DNA of 30,197 bases from Gammaproteobacteria bacterium UBA7803 (lineage in GTDB: Bacteria > Pseudomonadota > Gammaproteobacteria > Pseudomonadales > Azotimanducaceae). The notes under the pieces are model-generated. The model searched no databases. It was given only the letters and a program-made list of their open reading frames with translations, and was not told the DNA's origin. The stretch is from positions 1 to 30,197 of the forward strand of contig DLCH01000013.1 in assembly GCA_002480525.1 (NCBI GenBank), in the 5' to 3' direction. Positions 10,911 through 18,683 of this stretch are shown here, in pieces (position 1 is the first letter of the stretch; each line of letters opens with the position of its first letter). The position numbers and the translations under genes were made by a program.

Positions 10911-11852
10911 CTAGGGCGCCGCGTCGACGGAGGCCGCCCGGCCCGCGGCCGCCCCCGGCTGCCGCAGCAGCCCCTCCTGGGTCACGGAGGCCACCAGGCT
11001 CCCGTCCCGGGCGAAGAACTCCGCGTGCACCAGGCCCCGGGCGCCCTGCGCCGCGCTGGTCCGCTTGTGGAACAGCAGCCAGTCGTCCATCGGCACGGGG
11101 CGATGGAACCACAGCGCGTGGTCCAGGCTGGCCATCTGCAGCGCGTCCCGGCGCACGCTGTCCATGTGGGGCAGGACCGCCGTCGACACCAGGCCCATGT
11201 CCGAGGCATAGGCGAGCAGCGCGTGGGCCAGCGCGTCGTCGTCCGACGCGAGATCGGCGGGGTCGCCGGCGAAACGGATCCACACCGGGTTCCAGAAGCG
11301 GTTGAGATGCCAGGCCTCGCTGGCGAGGGGAAACACCGAGCGCATCTCGAACGGCCGCGGCCGCCCCGCCATGGGGCTCAGCGACGGATCTCGCCCGGTC
11401 AGCCGCGCCACCACGGCCATGTCGTCCTCGAGTTCCTCCGGCGGCGGCACGTTGGGCATCGGGTGCGCGTGCTCGAAGCCCGGCTCCGGGAGCTGGAACG
11501 ACACGTCCATGCTGAAGATCGCCTGGCCCTGCTGAATGGCGACCACCCGGCGCGTGGTGAAGCTGCGCCCGTCGCGGATCCGTTCCACCTCGTAGAGCAC
11601 CGGGCGGCCGGAGTTGCCCGCCCGCATGAAGTAGGCCCTCAGCGAGTGCGGCACCCGCCCCTGGACGGTATGGCACGCGGCCCGCAGGGACTGGGCGAGC
11701 ACCTGCCCGCCGAACAGCCGCATGCCCTGCCGCGACTCGTTCTGGCCGCGATACAGGTTCTGCTCGATGGCTTCCAGCTCGAGGATGTTCAGCAGCCGCG
11801 CCGCGCGTGCACGGCACGCCTGCGCGTGGTCCGGAGATTCGTCGCTGTTCAT
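10911..11852 (-). CDS. tesB: Acyl-CoA thioesterase II (TesB family)
   Basis: A 313-residue double-hotdog thioesterase that hydrolyses acyl-CoA to free fatty acid and CoA. The N-terminal hotdog has LFGGQVLAQSL (about 46-56) and the C-terminal one ASLDHALWFHRP (241-252). The catalytic set of E. coli TesB (Asp204, Thr228, Gln278) aligns with Asp218 in YASD, Ser242 in ASLDH and Gln292 in TQEG, so the threonine is a serine here, which keeps the hydroxyl. The start is ATG at 11852; an in-frame start 19 codons upstream would add a non-homologous leader. It faces the transglutaminase-like gene tail to tail and diverges from the MDR oxidoreductase. Its likely role is trimming the acyl-CoA pool, fitting the acyl-CoA dehydrogenases further right. 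Confidence 0.93.
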   Translation of the reverse strand: MNSDESPDHAQACRARAARLLNILELEAIEQNLYRGQNESRQGMRLFGGQVLAQSLRAACHTVQGRVPHSLRAYFMRAGNSGRPVLYEVERIRDGRSFTTRRVVAIQQGQAIFSMDVSFQLPEPGFEHAHPMPNVPPPEELEDDMAVVARLTGRDPSLSPMAGRPRPFEMRSVFPLASEAWHLNRFWNPVWIRFAGDPADLASDDDALAHALLAYASDMGLVSTAVLPHMDSVRRDALQMASLDHALWFHRPVPMDDWLLFHKRTSAAQGARGLVHAEFFARDGSLVASVTQEGLLRQPGAAAGRAASVDAAP

Positions 11853-11966
11853 GGGGCCGTCGTGACTGGTGCAAAGCCGTAGTCTAACGGCGTTCTCCGC
11901 GCCAGGCATCGACGCCCGCCCGGCATAGTGCGACCATCGGCCGATTCAACCCCAGGGAGCACAGCC

Positions 11967-12968
11967 ATGCAGAGCCAGGAAGTCCGCCTCAAGCGCCGCC
12001 CCGTCGGCATGCCCGACGCCGACGATTTCGAGGTCGTCACCGTCGACCTGCCCGATCCGGAGGCGGGCGAGATCCAGGTCCGGAACCTGTGCATGAGCGT
12101 GGACCCCTACATGCGCGGCCGCATGGTGGACCGCAAGTCCTACGTGCCCCCGTTCCAGGTCGGCGAGGCGCTCACCGGCGGCGCCATCGGCCGGATCGTC
12201 AAGTCCGCCCATCCCGAGTATCCCGAGGGCGAGATCGTCGAGAGCCACCTGGGCTGGCGCGAGGGCTTCACCGTCGCCGCCGGGCAGACCCGCCGGATCG
12301 GCGAGCTGTCCGCGCCGCCGTCCGCCTATCTCGGCGTGCTGGGCATGCCGGGCATGACGGCCTACGTGGGCCTGTTCGGCGCCGCCTCACTGAAGGACAA
12401 GGAGACCGTGTTCGTGTCGGGCGCCGCAGGCGCCGTCGGCAGCATCGCCGGCCAGATCGCGCGCATCCGCGGATGCCGGGTAGTCGGCAGCGCCGGCAGC
12501 GCCGACAAGGTCGCCTGGCTGACCGGCGAGCTCGGCTTCGACCATGCCTTCGACTATCACGACGGCCGCCTGCTGGACCATCTGCGCGAAGGCGCGCCCG
12601 ACGGGCTCGACGTCTACTTCGACAACGTCGGCGGGGACCACCTCGAAGCGGCGCTGTTCCACATGCGGCCGTTCGGCAGGATCGCGCTGTGCGGGGCGAT
12701 CTCCCAGTACAACGCCACGGAGCCCGTCCCGGGGCCGAGCAATCTGGTGATGGCCATCGGCCTCGGCCTGACCCTGCGGGGCTTCATCGTCTCCCACTTC
12801 GACCACATGGCCGACGACTTCCGCCGCGACATGACCGCCTGGGTCAACGCCGGCGAGATCAGCTACCGCGAAACGGTGTACGACGGCATCGACAAGGCCG
12901 CCGACGCGTTCATCGGCTTGTTCACAGGGGCCAACGTCGGCAAGATGATCGTGCGCCTGGCGGATTGA
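11967..12968 (+). CDS. NADP-dependent MDR oxidoreductase (YncB/CurA, leukotriene B4 dehydrogenase-like)
   Basis: A 333-residue zinc-free medium-chain reductase. The start is ATG at 11967, with CAGGGAG 8 nt upstream. The N-terminal half carries the GroES-like fold with CMSVDPYMRGRM (42-53), a hallmark of the prostaglandin reductase / alkenal reductase group, and GMPGMTAYVGL (126-136). The nucleotide-binding motif is SGAAGAVGS (151-159), and the following segment GSAGSADK suits NADPH. Such enzymes reduce the C=C bond of alpha,beta-unsaturated aldehydes and ketones, often as detoxification. No catalytic or structural zinc cysteines are present, as expected for the group. It stands alone, divergent from tesB, and is followed by the small-ORF cassette. 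Confidence 0.9.
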   Translation: MQSQEVRLKRRPVGMPDADDFEVVTVDLPDPEAGEIQVRNLCMSVDPYMRGRMVDRKSYVPPFQVGEALTGGAIGRIVKSAHPEYPEGEIVESHLGWREGFTVAAGQTRRIGELSAPPSAYLGVLGMPGMTAYVGLFGAASLKDKETVFVSGAAGAVGSIAGQIARIRGCRVVGSAGSADKVAWLTGELGFDHAFDYHDGRLLDHLREGAPDGLDVYFDNVGGDHLEAALFHMRPFGRIALCGAISQYNATEPVPGPSNLVMAIGLGLTLRGFIVSHFDHMADDFRRDMTAWVNAGEISYRETVYDGIDKAADAFIGLFTGANVGKMIVRLAD

Positions 12969-12981
12969 CGGGTCGGGAACG

Positions 12982-13010
12982 TTGATCTATTGATCACCAG
13001 GGCGTATATT
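12982..13010 (+). promoter_or_regulatory. Sigma70-like promoter of the small-ORF unit
   Basis: TTGATC at 12982-12987 and TATATT at 13005-13010 are separated by exactly 17 bases, the best promoter match I found in the window. It begins 14 bases after the MDR stop codon. A second TTGATC at 12990-12995 forms an 8-base-period direct repeat inside the spacer, and the second copy extends into the palindrome TGATCA; a repressor could bind there. Transcription would start near 13017-13021. Confidence 0.6.
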
Positions 13011-13050
13011 CCCGCCCGCTGACTCAGCACGCAGACCCCAGGACGGTGCA

Positions 13051-13179
13051 ATGTCGATCATGAAGCACACAGCAATCTGGCAATGGAAGATCCGGCCCCT
13101 GGCCGTGATCGCGCCGTTTGCCTCCGCTGGTGCCGACCGTGACGGCATCGACGTCGGAGGCTATTCAGGCTTCCGGTGA
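13051..13179 (+). CDS. Small ORF, 42 residues, function unknown
   Basis: ATG at 13051 preceded by AGGA with 7 nt spacing, ending in TGA at 13179. The peptide starts MSIMKHTAIWQWKIRPL, has a short hydrophobic middle (AVIAPFASAGA) and ends DVGGYSGFR. It has a basic N-terminal half with two Trp around a Gln and a Gly/Asp-rich C-terminus, and no Cys. I do not recognise the family. Third-position GC is around 75 percent, somewhat lower than neighbouring genes but not random. A good promoter lies upstream and a strong terminator 33 bases downstream, so the unit looks monocistronic, with a transcript of about 230 nt. It could be a real small protein, a peptide precursor for the downstream exporter, or an incidental frame in a small RNA. 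The gene call rests on layout only. Confidence 0.5.
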   Translation: MSIMKHTAIWQWKIRPLAVIAPFASAGADRDGIDVGGYSGFR

Positions 13180-13211
13180 GCCCGTCCCCGAGCTAGCAGA
13201 CCGCACACTCG

Positions 13212-13245
13212 AAGACCCGCTCACCACCCGAGCGGGTCTTTTCGT
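13212..13245 (+). terminator. Strong intrinsic terminator after the small ORF
   Basis: AAGACCCGCTC (13212-13222) pairs perfectly with GAGCGGGTCTT (13230-13240) around a 7-base loop and runs into TTTTCGTTT. This is the clearest rho-independent terminator in the window; it closes the small-ORF unit and insulates it from the ABC genes that begin 105 bases later. Confidence 0.88.
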
Positions 13246-13349
13246 TTCAGCCCAGCCAGAAATCGTTCTCTCCCGCTCGTAGTCCCTCCTCGCAGGGAAC
13301 TTTGCACAACGGCGCCGCCGAACGGGGCGCACGAACGGGATACGCAACG

Positions 13350-15173
13350 ATGAACACGAACCACAGCACACTGTGGCGGATCACCCGGGGGCAGCGGCTT
13401 CGTTACCTCTACGCCATTCTCGCGATGGCGGGCACCAACACCTTCATGTTCGGCGCGCCGCTGGTCGCCAAGTACGCCATCGACGTGGTGGTGGAGAAGG
13501 ACCTGTCGCTGGCCGCGCCGGGGCTGGACCTGCTCGCCCGCGGCCTCGGCGGCGCCGATCCCTTTCTGACCTATCTGTCGGTGTCCGCCGCCGCGGCCGT
13601 GCTGTTCACCGGCCTGGGCGGCCTGTGCCTGTATGCCCGCGGCCGCTTCGCAGCGCTGGCCTCCGAGGCCATCGTGCGGCGGGTCCGCGAGGCCATGTAC
13701 CGCCGCCTGCACCATCTGCAGGCCGGCTACTACGACGGCGCCGACACCGGCGACCTGGTGCAGCGCGCCAGCTCCGACGTCGAGACCCTGCGGGTGTTTC
13801 TCGCCAGCGACGTGGTGGAGATCGGCCGCGCGGTGATGCTGGTGGCCTGCGTGACGCCGATTCTGTTCTGGATGGATGCCCGGCTGGCCTGGCTGTCGCT
13901 GTGCCTGATGCCGCTGCTGACCATCAGCGCCTACCTGTTCTTCACCCGGGTGAAGCGCGTGTTCCAGGAAACGGACGAGGCGGAGGCCGCGATGACCGCG
14001 ACCCTGCAGGAGAACCTGACGGGCATCCGGGTGGTCCGCGCCTTCGCCCGGCAGCGCTACGAGATCGACAAGTTCGCCGCCCGCAACGCGGCATTCCGGG
14101 ACCACAATCACCGGCTGATCAAGCTCATGGGCCTCTACTGGAGCACCAGCGACCTGCTGGCGATGAGCCAGGTCGGCATCGTGCTGTTCGCCGGCGCCGG
14201 CTACCTGATGAGCGGCACCATGACGGTCGGAACGCTGTTCGCCTTCATGACCTACGTGGCGATGGTGATCTGGCCGGTGCGCCAGCTCGGCCGGGTGCTG
14301 ACCGACACCGGCAAGGCCGTGGTGAGCCTCGGGCGCATCAACGAGATCCTCAACGAGACCGAGGAGTCCCGGGAGCCGGCTCCGGAGCAGCCCCGGGCGC
14401 GGGGCGAGCTGCACTTCGAGCACGTCGACTTCGCCTACGAACCCGGCCGTCCGGTGCTGCGCGACATATCACTGCACGTGCCCGCCGGGCAGACGCTGGC
14501 CATCGTCGGCCCGCCCGGATCGGGCAAGTCGACCCTGGTCCGCCTGCTGCTGCGGCTCTACGAGCACGAGCAGGGCAGCATCCGGCTCGACGGGGTGGAG
14601 ATCACCGCGCTCAATCGTCAGTGGCTGCGCCGGCAGATCGGCGTGGTGCTGCAGGAGCCGTTCCTGTACTCGCGCAGCATCCGGGCCAATCTCGGCGTCG
14701 GCCGCCCGGACGCCGGCGAGCGGGAGCTGCTGGCAGCCTGCGAGGAGGCCGCCATCCGCGACTCCATCGAGCGCTTTCCGACCGGCTTCGAGGCGATGGT
14801 GGGCGAGCGCGGGGTCACGCTGTCGGGCGGTCAGCGGCAGCGCCTCGCACTGGCCCGGGCCCTGCTGAAGGACCCGCCGGTGCTGGTGCTCGACGATTCC
14901 CTCTCGGCCGTCGACACCGGCACCGAGGCGAAGATTCTGGCCGCGCTGCGGCGCCGCAAGGGCCGCCAGACGACCCTGATCATCGCCCACCGGCTGTCGT
15001 CGGTGATGCACGCGGACCGGATCGTCGTGCTCGACGAGGGACGGATCGTCCAGCTCGGCGACCATGCCACGCTCGCCGCCCGGCCTGGTCCGTACCAGCG
15101 CCTGTGCGACATCCAGGGCGCCCTCGACGCCGCCATCCAGCGGGACGTCGACGCCTCCGGGGCAGCCAGTTGA
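13350..15173 (+). CDS. ABC exporter half-transporter, MdlA-like, degenerate ATPase site
   Basis: A 607-residue type IV ABC half-transporter: six transmembrane helices in residues 15-325, then the nucleotide-binding domain. Walker A is GPPGSGKST (387-395), the Q-loop Gln435, the signature LSGGQ (491-495), Walker B VLVLDD (511-516) and the H-loop His547. The residue after Walker B is Asp516 instead of the catalytic Glu, as in E. coli MdlA and other heterodimeric exporters with one degenerate site. The ATG at 13350 is chosen because the TM domain begins soon after; its ribosome site is weak (ACGGGA, 9-10 nt spacing), and a TTG at 13302 is possible. It pairs with the next gene, 34 bases downstream. 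Substrate is unknown; this class exports lipids, drugs or peptides. Confidence 0.92.
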   Translation: MNTNHSTLWRITRGQRLRYLYAILAMAGTNTFMFGAPLVAKYAIDVVVEKDLSLAAPGLDLLARGLGGADPFLTYLSVSAAAAVLFTGLGGLCLYARGRFAALASEAIVRRVREAMYRRLHHLQAGYYDGADTGDLVQRASSDVETLRVFLASDVVEIGRAVMLVACVTPILFWMDARLAWLSLCLMPLLTISAYLFFTRVKRVFQETDEAEAAMTATLQENLTGIRVVRAFARQRYEIDKFAARNAAFRDHNHRLIKLMGLYWSTSDLLAMSQVGIVLFAGAGYLMSGTMTVGTLFAFMTYVAMVIWPVRQLGRVLTDTGKAVVSLGRINEILNETEESREPAPEQPRARGELHFEHVDFAYEPGRPVLRDISLHVPAGQTLAIVGPPGSGKSTLVRLLLRLYEHEQGSIRLDGVEITALNRQWLRRQIGVVLQEPFLYSRSIRANLGVGRPDAGERELLAACEEAAIRDSIERFPTGFEAMVGERGVTLSGGQRQRLALARALLKDPPVLVLDDSLSAVDTGTEAKILAALRRRKGRQTTLIIAHRLSSVMHADRIVVLDEGRIVQLGDHATLAARPGPYQRLCDIQGALDAAIQRDVDASGAAS

Positions 15174-15207
15174 GCCGGCGCCCCGGGGCGGCGGCAGGAG
15201 AACATCG

Positions 15208-17079
15208 ATGAGTCACTACGACGACGAAAACTATCAGGACGGCTTCGACGACGAGGCGCTGGCGGCCGAGGTCCGCACGGACCTGTGGCGGAAGCTGTTC
15301 GCCTATGCCAGGCGCTATCCCCGGGAGCTCGCCGGCCTGGGCGGCTGCGCCTTCGTGACGGCCGGCGTGGAGGTCACCTACCCGCTGATCACCAGAAGCG
15401 TGGTCGATCATGTCGCCGCCAACGGCCTGGACGCCGAGCTGTGGCCGTGGATGGCCGCCTACGCGGTGTGCACGGCGATCCTGGCGGCCGGCATCGGCAC
15501 CTTCATCTGGCTGGGGGGCAAAATCCGCACCCACGTCAGCCACGACATCCGCCAGGCCGGTTTCGAGAACCTGCAGCGCCTGTCGTTCTCGTTTTACGAC
15601 TACCGCCCGGTGGGCTGGTTGATGGCCCGCATGACGTCGGACTGCGAGCGCCTGTCGAACATCCTGGCCTGGGGATTTCTGGATCTGGTCTGGGGTTCGA
15701 CGATGATGCTGGGCATCGCCGCGGCCATGCTGGTGATGAACGCCAAGCTGGCGCTGGTGGTGCTGGCGGTGATCCCGCTGCTGGCCTGGGTATCGGGGCG
15801 TTTCCAGCGCCGCATCCTGACCAGCGCCCGGCGCGTGCGGGCGACCAACTCGCGCATCACCGCAGCCTACAACGAGGCCATCATGGGCGTGCTGACCAGC
15901 AAGGCGTTCGTCCGGGAGCACGCCAACCAGGACGAGTTCGGCGAGCTCACCGACCGGATGTACGGCTCCTCCGTGATGAACCTGACCCAGACCGCGATCT
16001 TCGTGCCGATCGTGCTGACCCTCGCCAGCCTGGCCACCGGCCTGGCGCTGGCCGTCGGCGGGTTCGACCTGCTCGGCGGCGCGATCAGCGCCGGCACGCT
16101 GGTCGCCTTCATGGCGTACACCCGGCACTTCTTCGACCCCATCGAGGAGCTCGGCCACTGGTTCGCCGAGATGCAGATGGCCCAGGCATCGGCGGAGCGC
16201 ATCCTGTCGCTGATCGAGGCCGAGCCCGACATCGTCGACTCGGCGGAGGTCCAACCGCGCCGCGCCGGAGCGGCAGATCGGTCAAACCGGACTGCCGGCG
16301 CCGACCGGATCGAGCGCATCGAGCTCGACGGCGTGCACTTCGCCTACCAGCCGGGCCGGCCGGTCCTCGAGGACATCGACCTGACGGTGCACCGCGGCGA
16401 GACCATCGCCATCGTCGGACCGACGGGCGGCGGCAAGAGCACGCTGGTGAACCTGATCTGCCGGTTCTACGAGCCGACGGCCGGCCGGGTCCTCATCGAC
16501 GGCGTCGACTACCGCCAGCGGAGCCTGCACTGGCTGCAGTCGAATCTCGGCATGGTGCTGCAGAGCGCCCACGTGTTCAGCGGCTCCATTCTCGAGAACA
16601 TCCGCTACGGGCGCCTCGAGGCGAGCGACGACGAGGTCCGCGAGGCGGCCAGGATGGCCGGCGCCCACGACTTCATCGAGCAGATGGAGGACGGCTACGC
16701 CACCGCGGTGGGCGAAGGCGGCGGCCGGCTGTCCGCCGGGCAGAAGCAGCTCGTGTCCTTCGCCCGCGCGATCCTGGCCGATCCGCAGATCCTGGTCATG
16801 GACGAGGCCACGTCGTCGGTGGACACCGAAACGGAGCAGCGCATCCAGCAGGGGCTGAACCGGGTGCTGGAAGGGCGCATCGCCTTCGTGATCGCCCACC
16901 GGCTGTCGACCATCCGCAACGCCGACCGGATCGTCGTGGTCGAAGGCGGCCGGATCACCGAATCCGGCAGTCACGCGGCGCTGATGGCCCGGCGCGGCCA
17001 CTACTACGAGCTGTACCGCCAGCAGAGCCTGCAGCAGGCGAGCAGCGCGCTGGTCACGGGCGGCGCCCGGACGGCGTGA
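15208..17079 (+). CDS. ABC exporter half-transporter, MdlB-like, catalytic partner
   Basis: A 623-residue partner of the preceding gene. ATG at 15208 follows GCAGGAG with 7 nt spacing. An acidic N-terminal tail (DDENYQDGFDDE) precedes six transmembrane helices within residues 40-320. The ATPase domain has Walker A GPTGGGKST (404-412), signature LSAGQ (508-512), Walker B ILVMDE with the catalytic Glu533, and the H-loop His564. The canonical Glu here and the Asp in the partner, combined with the altered signature LSAGQ here and canonical LSGGQ in the partner, are the mirror-image pattern expected if one composite ATP site is active and the other degenerate. A linker of about 25 residues rich in Arg and Ala (348-372) joins the two domains. 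The gene order matches mdlA-mdlB. Confidence 0.93.
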   Translation: MSHYDDENYQDGFDDEALAAEVRTDLWRKLFAYARRYPRELAGLGGCAFVTAGVEVTYPLITRSVVDHVAANGLDAELWPWMAAYAVCTAILAAGIGTFIWLGGKIRTHVSHDIRQAGFENLQRLSFSFYDYRPVGWLMARMTSDCERLSNILAWGFLDLVWGSTMMLGIAAAMLVMNAKLALVVLAVIPLLAWVSGRFQRRILTSARRVRATNSRITAAYNEAIMGVLTSKAFVREHANQDEFGELTDRMYGSSVMNLTQTAIFVPIVLTLASLATGLALAVGGFDLLGGAISAGTLVAFMAYTRHFFDPIEELGHWFAEMQMAQASAERILSLIEAEPDIVDSAEVQPRRAGAADRSNRTAGADRIERIELDGVHFAYQPGRPVLEDIDLTVHRGETIAIVGPTGGGKSTLVNLICRFYEPTAGRVLIDGVDYRQRSLHWLQSNLGMVLQSAHVFSGSILENIRYGRLEASDDEVREAARMAGAHDFIEQMEDGYATAVGEGGGRLSAGQKQLVSFARAILADPQILVMDEATSSVDTETEQRIQQGLNRVLEGRIAFVIAHRLSTIRNADRIVVVEGGRITESGSHAALMARRGHYYELYRQQSLQQASSALVTGGARTA

Positions 17080-17097
17080 GGGCAGCGGGGCGGGCGG

Positions 17098-17496
17098 TCA
17101 GTCGCCGACCGCCCCGGTGCCGGAGGCGTCCAGCCAGGCTTCGGCCTCGGCCAGGATCCGCAGCACGCAGATCCGGTTGCCGGCGTCGACCTGGCTCAGC
17201 TCGTAGAGCCTGGCCAGCCCGAAGACGAGGTCGGTGGGCGCCACGATGGCGACCCGCATCCCGGCACCGTGAGCGGGCGCCGAAGCCGTCGCCGCGGAAA
17301 AGTCGCGGATCTCGTCCGCGGTCAGGTCCAGCTCGGAAACGTCGCCGACGTCGAAGACCTCGGACAGGTCCGGCCGGAAATCGGGGTGAGCGGTCAGCGC
17401 CTCGTAGTACGCCCGCAGCGTGTCGCGGCACAGGCGCCCCGACAGACGGGAGCGGATCCGGCGGCGTTCCGGATCGATGGTGATCTCGACAGGCAA
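17098..17496 (-). CDS. SpoIIAA/STAS-like small protein
   Basis: A 132-residue cytoplasmic protein without signal peptide or membrane segment. It starts at TTG 17496, supported by the strong ribosome site CCAGGAGGAACG directly upstream. The alternating pattern (VEITIDPERRRIRSRLSG, then a helix, DLSEVFDVGDVSEL, and RVAIVAPTDLVFGLARLYEL) is that of SpoIIAA-like / STAS-fold proteins found as short uncharacterised genes in many proteobacteria. A phosphorylatable serine as in true anti-sigma antagonists is not evident. It is convergent with the ABC exporter and separated from the next leftward gene by 176 bases, so it is probably transcribed alone. Family call moderate, role unknown. Confidence 0.7.
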   Translation of the reverse strand: MPVEITIDPERRRIRSRLSGRLCRDTLRAYYEALTAHPDFRPDLSEVFDVGDVSELDLTADEIRDFSAATASAPAHGAGMRVAIVAPTDLVFGLARLYELSQVDAGNRICVLRILAEAEAWLDASGTGAVGD

Positions 17497-17565
17497 ACGT
17501 TCCTCCTGGAACGGTGATTCCGATGGCGGCGGGCACTCGTTGTGCCACGCACAAAGGGGGCGCGG

Positions 17566-17571
17566 ACTATA
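17566..17571 (-). promoter_or_regulatory. Candidate -10 box for the SpoIIAA-like gene
   Basis: Read leftward, TATAGT (five of six matches) lies about 70 bases upstream of the TTG start at 17496; the corresponding -35 (TGGAAG, 17-base spacer) is weak. The rest of the 176-base gap shows nothing I can name. Confidence 0.35.
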
Positions 17572-17672
17572 CCGGCGGCGCCGGAGGACTTCCAGCCCGG
17601 CCCTGCCCTGTCCGACAACATGCCGTTCGACACCGTGTCATGGCCGAACCCCCGGAACCGCCCGCCGCGGCC

Positions 17673-18683
17673 TCACAGCGGACGGCGCAGGGCACTGTAG
17701 CCGGGATGCGGATCCAGGTAGGTCTGCTTCGCCACGTACTCGTCCGGATGTTCCCGGAGATGGTGCTTGATGAGCGTGATCGGCGCGAGCAGCGGCAGCT
17801 CGCCGCGCCGGTAGGCGTGGATGAGGGCGTCGAGCTCCTGACGGGCGGCGCCGTCGAGCTGGCGCTTGAAGTAGCCCTGCAGGTGGGACAGCACGTTGGC
17901 GTGCCCGCGCCGGCCCGCCGGATTGGCGAGCCCCGCCATCAGCAGCGAGAAGTAGGCCCGGGCCTTGCCCGGCGGGTCTTCCTTCAGATCGGCCAGCAGC
18001 CGGCCGGCGCGCTCGTAGTGGGACACGCTGTGGGCCATCAGCAGATACTTGTAGCGGCTGTGGAACTCGACCAGACGCCCGGCGGTGATCCCCGCCCGCT
18101 GCAGCGCCTGCCAGTGCGCATGGGCGAACACCCGGGTCACGAAGTTCTCCCGCAGCACCGGATCGTGCAGCCGGCCGTTCTCCTCCGCCGGCAGATCCGG
18201 CCGGCCTTCGGTCACCGCCGCCGCATAGGCGCCGCGCCCCTGCATGGCGGGCGCGCCGGTGACCCGATCGCCGTCCACCGGATACACCTTGACCCGGAAC
18301 AGGCCGCAGCTCGGCGACCCCTTCATGAACACGTAGCCGGCGACGTCCCCCAGGGCCTCGACCTGGGTCCGGCCGTACTCGCGCAACGCCTCGGTGACGT
18401 CCCGGGAGGGGTCCTTGACGCCCACCACGCGCGGGCTGCCGGCATCGCCGACCAGGCGGATGGGCTCCCGGGGCGTGCCGAGGCCGATGGCGACCTCGGG
18501 GCAGATGCCCCGGTACTCGAACAGTCCGGACAGGACGGCGTGCGGATAGGAAGACCGGGCCCCGCTGCCGTCATAGCGGACCTCGCTGCCCAGCAGGCAC
18601 TCGCTGACCGCGACCGGCAGCGGCGGCTCCGGACGCGCCGGGAACGACGGGTCGTTCAGCCGCCGGCGCGCCGCGTCAGCCAC
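17673..18683 (-). CDS. DUF523 (TudS-like desulfurase) fused to DUF1722 (YbgA)
   Basis: A 336-residue two-domain protein. The N-terminal DUF523 domain (about 20-170) has the three conserved cysteines Cys29 (SECLLGSEVRYDG), Cys61 (GICPEVAIGLGTPRE) and Cys126 (KGSPSCG), which in characterised thiouracil desulfurases (TudS) hold a [4Fe-4S] cluster that accepts sulfur. The C-terminal DUF1722 domain (about 195-325) includes FHSRYKYLLMAHS and a C-terminal LIKHHL segment, as in YbgA. Fusions of these domains are common in proteobacteria, often near photolyase, but here it is the third gene of the acyl-CoA dehydrogenase operon. Its GTG start overlaps the end of the upstream gene by 8 bases. Removal of sulfur from damaged tRNA bases or nucleobases is the expected chemistry; the DUF1722 role is unknown. 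Confidence 0.9.
   Translation of the reverse strand: MADAARRRLNDPSFPARPEPPLPVAVSECLLGSEVRYDGSGARSSYPHAVLSGLFEYRGICPEVAIGLGTPREPIRLVGDAGSPRVVGVKDPSRDVTEALREYGRTQVEALGDVAGYVFMKGSPSCGLFRVKVYPVDGDRVTGAPAMQGRGAYAAAVTEGRPDLPAEENGRLHDPVLRENFVTRVFAHAHWQALQRAGITAGRLVEFHSRYKYLLMAHSVSHYERAGRLLADLKEDPPGKARAYFSLLMAGLANPAGRRGHANVLSHLQGYFKRQLDGAARQELDALIHAYRRGELPLLAPITLIKHHLREHPDEYVAKQTYLDPHPGYSALRRPL

Noticed and set aside
13051..13179. The Trp-containing small ORF as a trp-type attenuator leader
   Set aside because: Only two Trp, not adjacent; the terminator has no competing antiterminator pairing that I can see, and no amino-acid biosynthesis gene follows.
13258..13305. TCCCT/AGGGA repeat before the ABC genes as a second terminator
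   Set aside because: Only five base pairs and a short T run (CTTTG); too weak to support.
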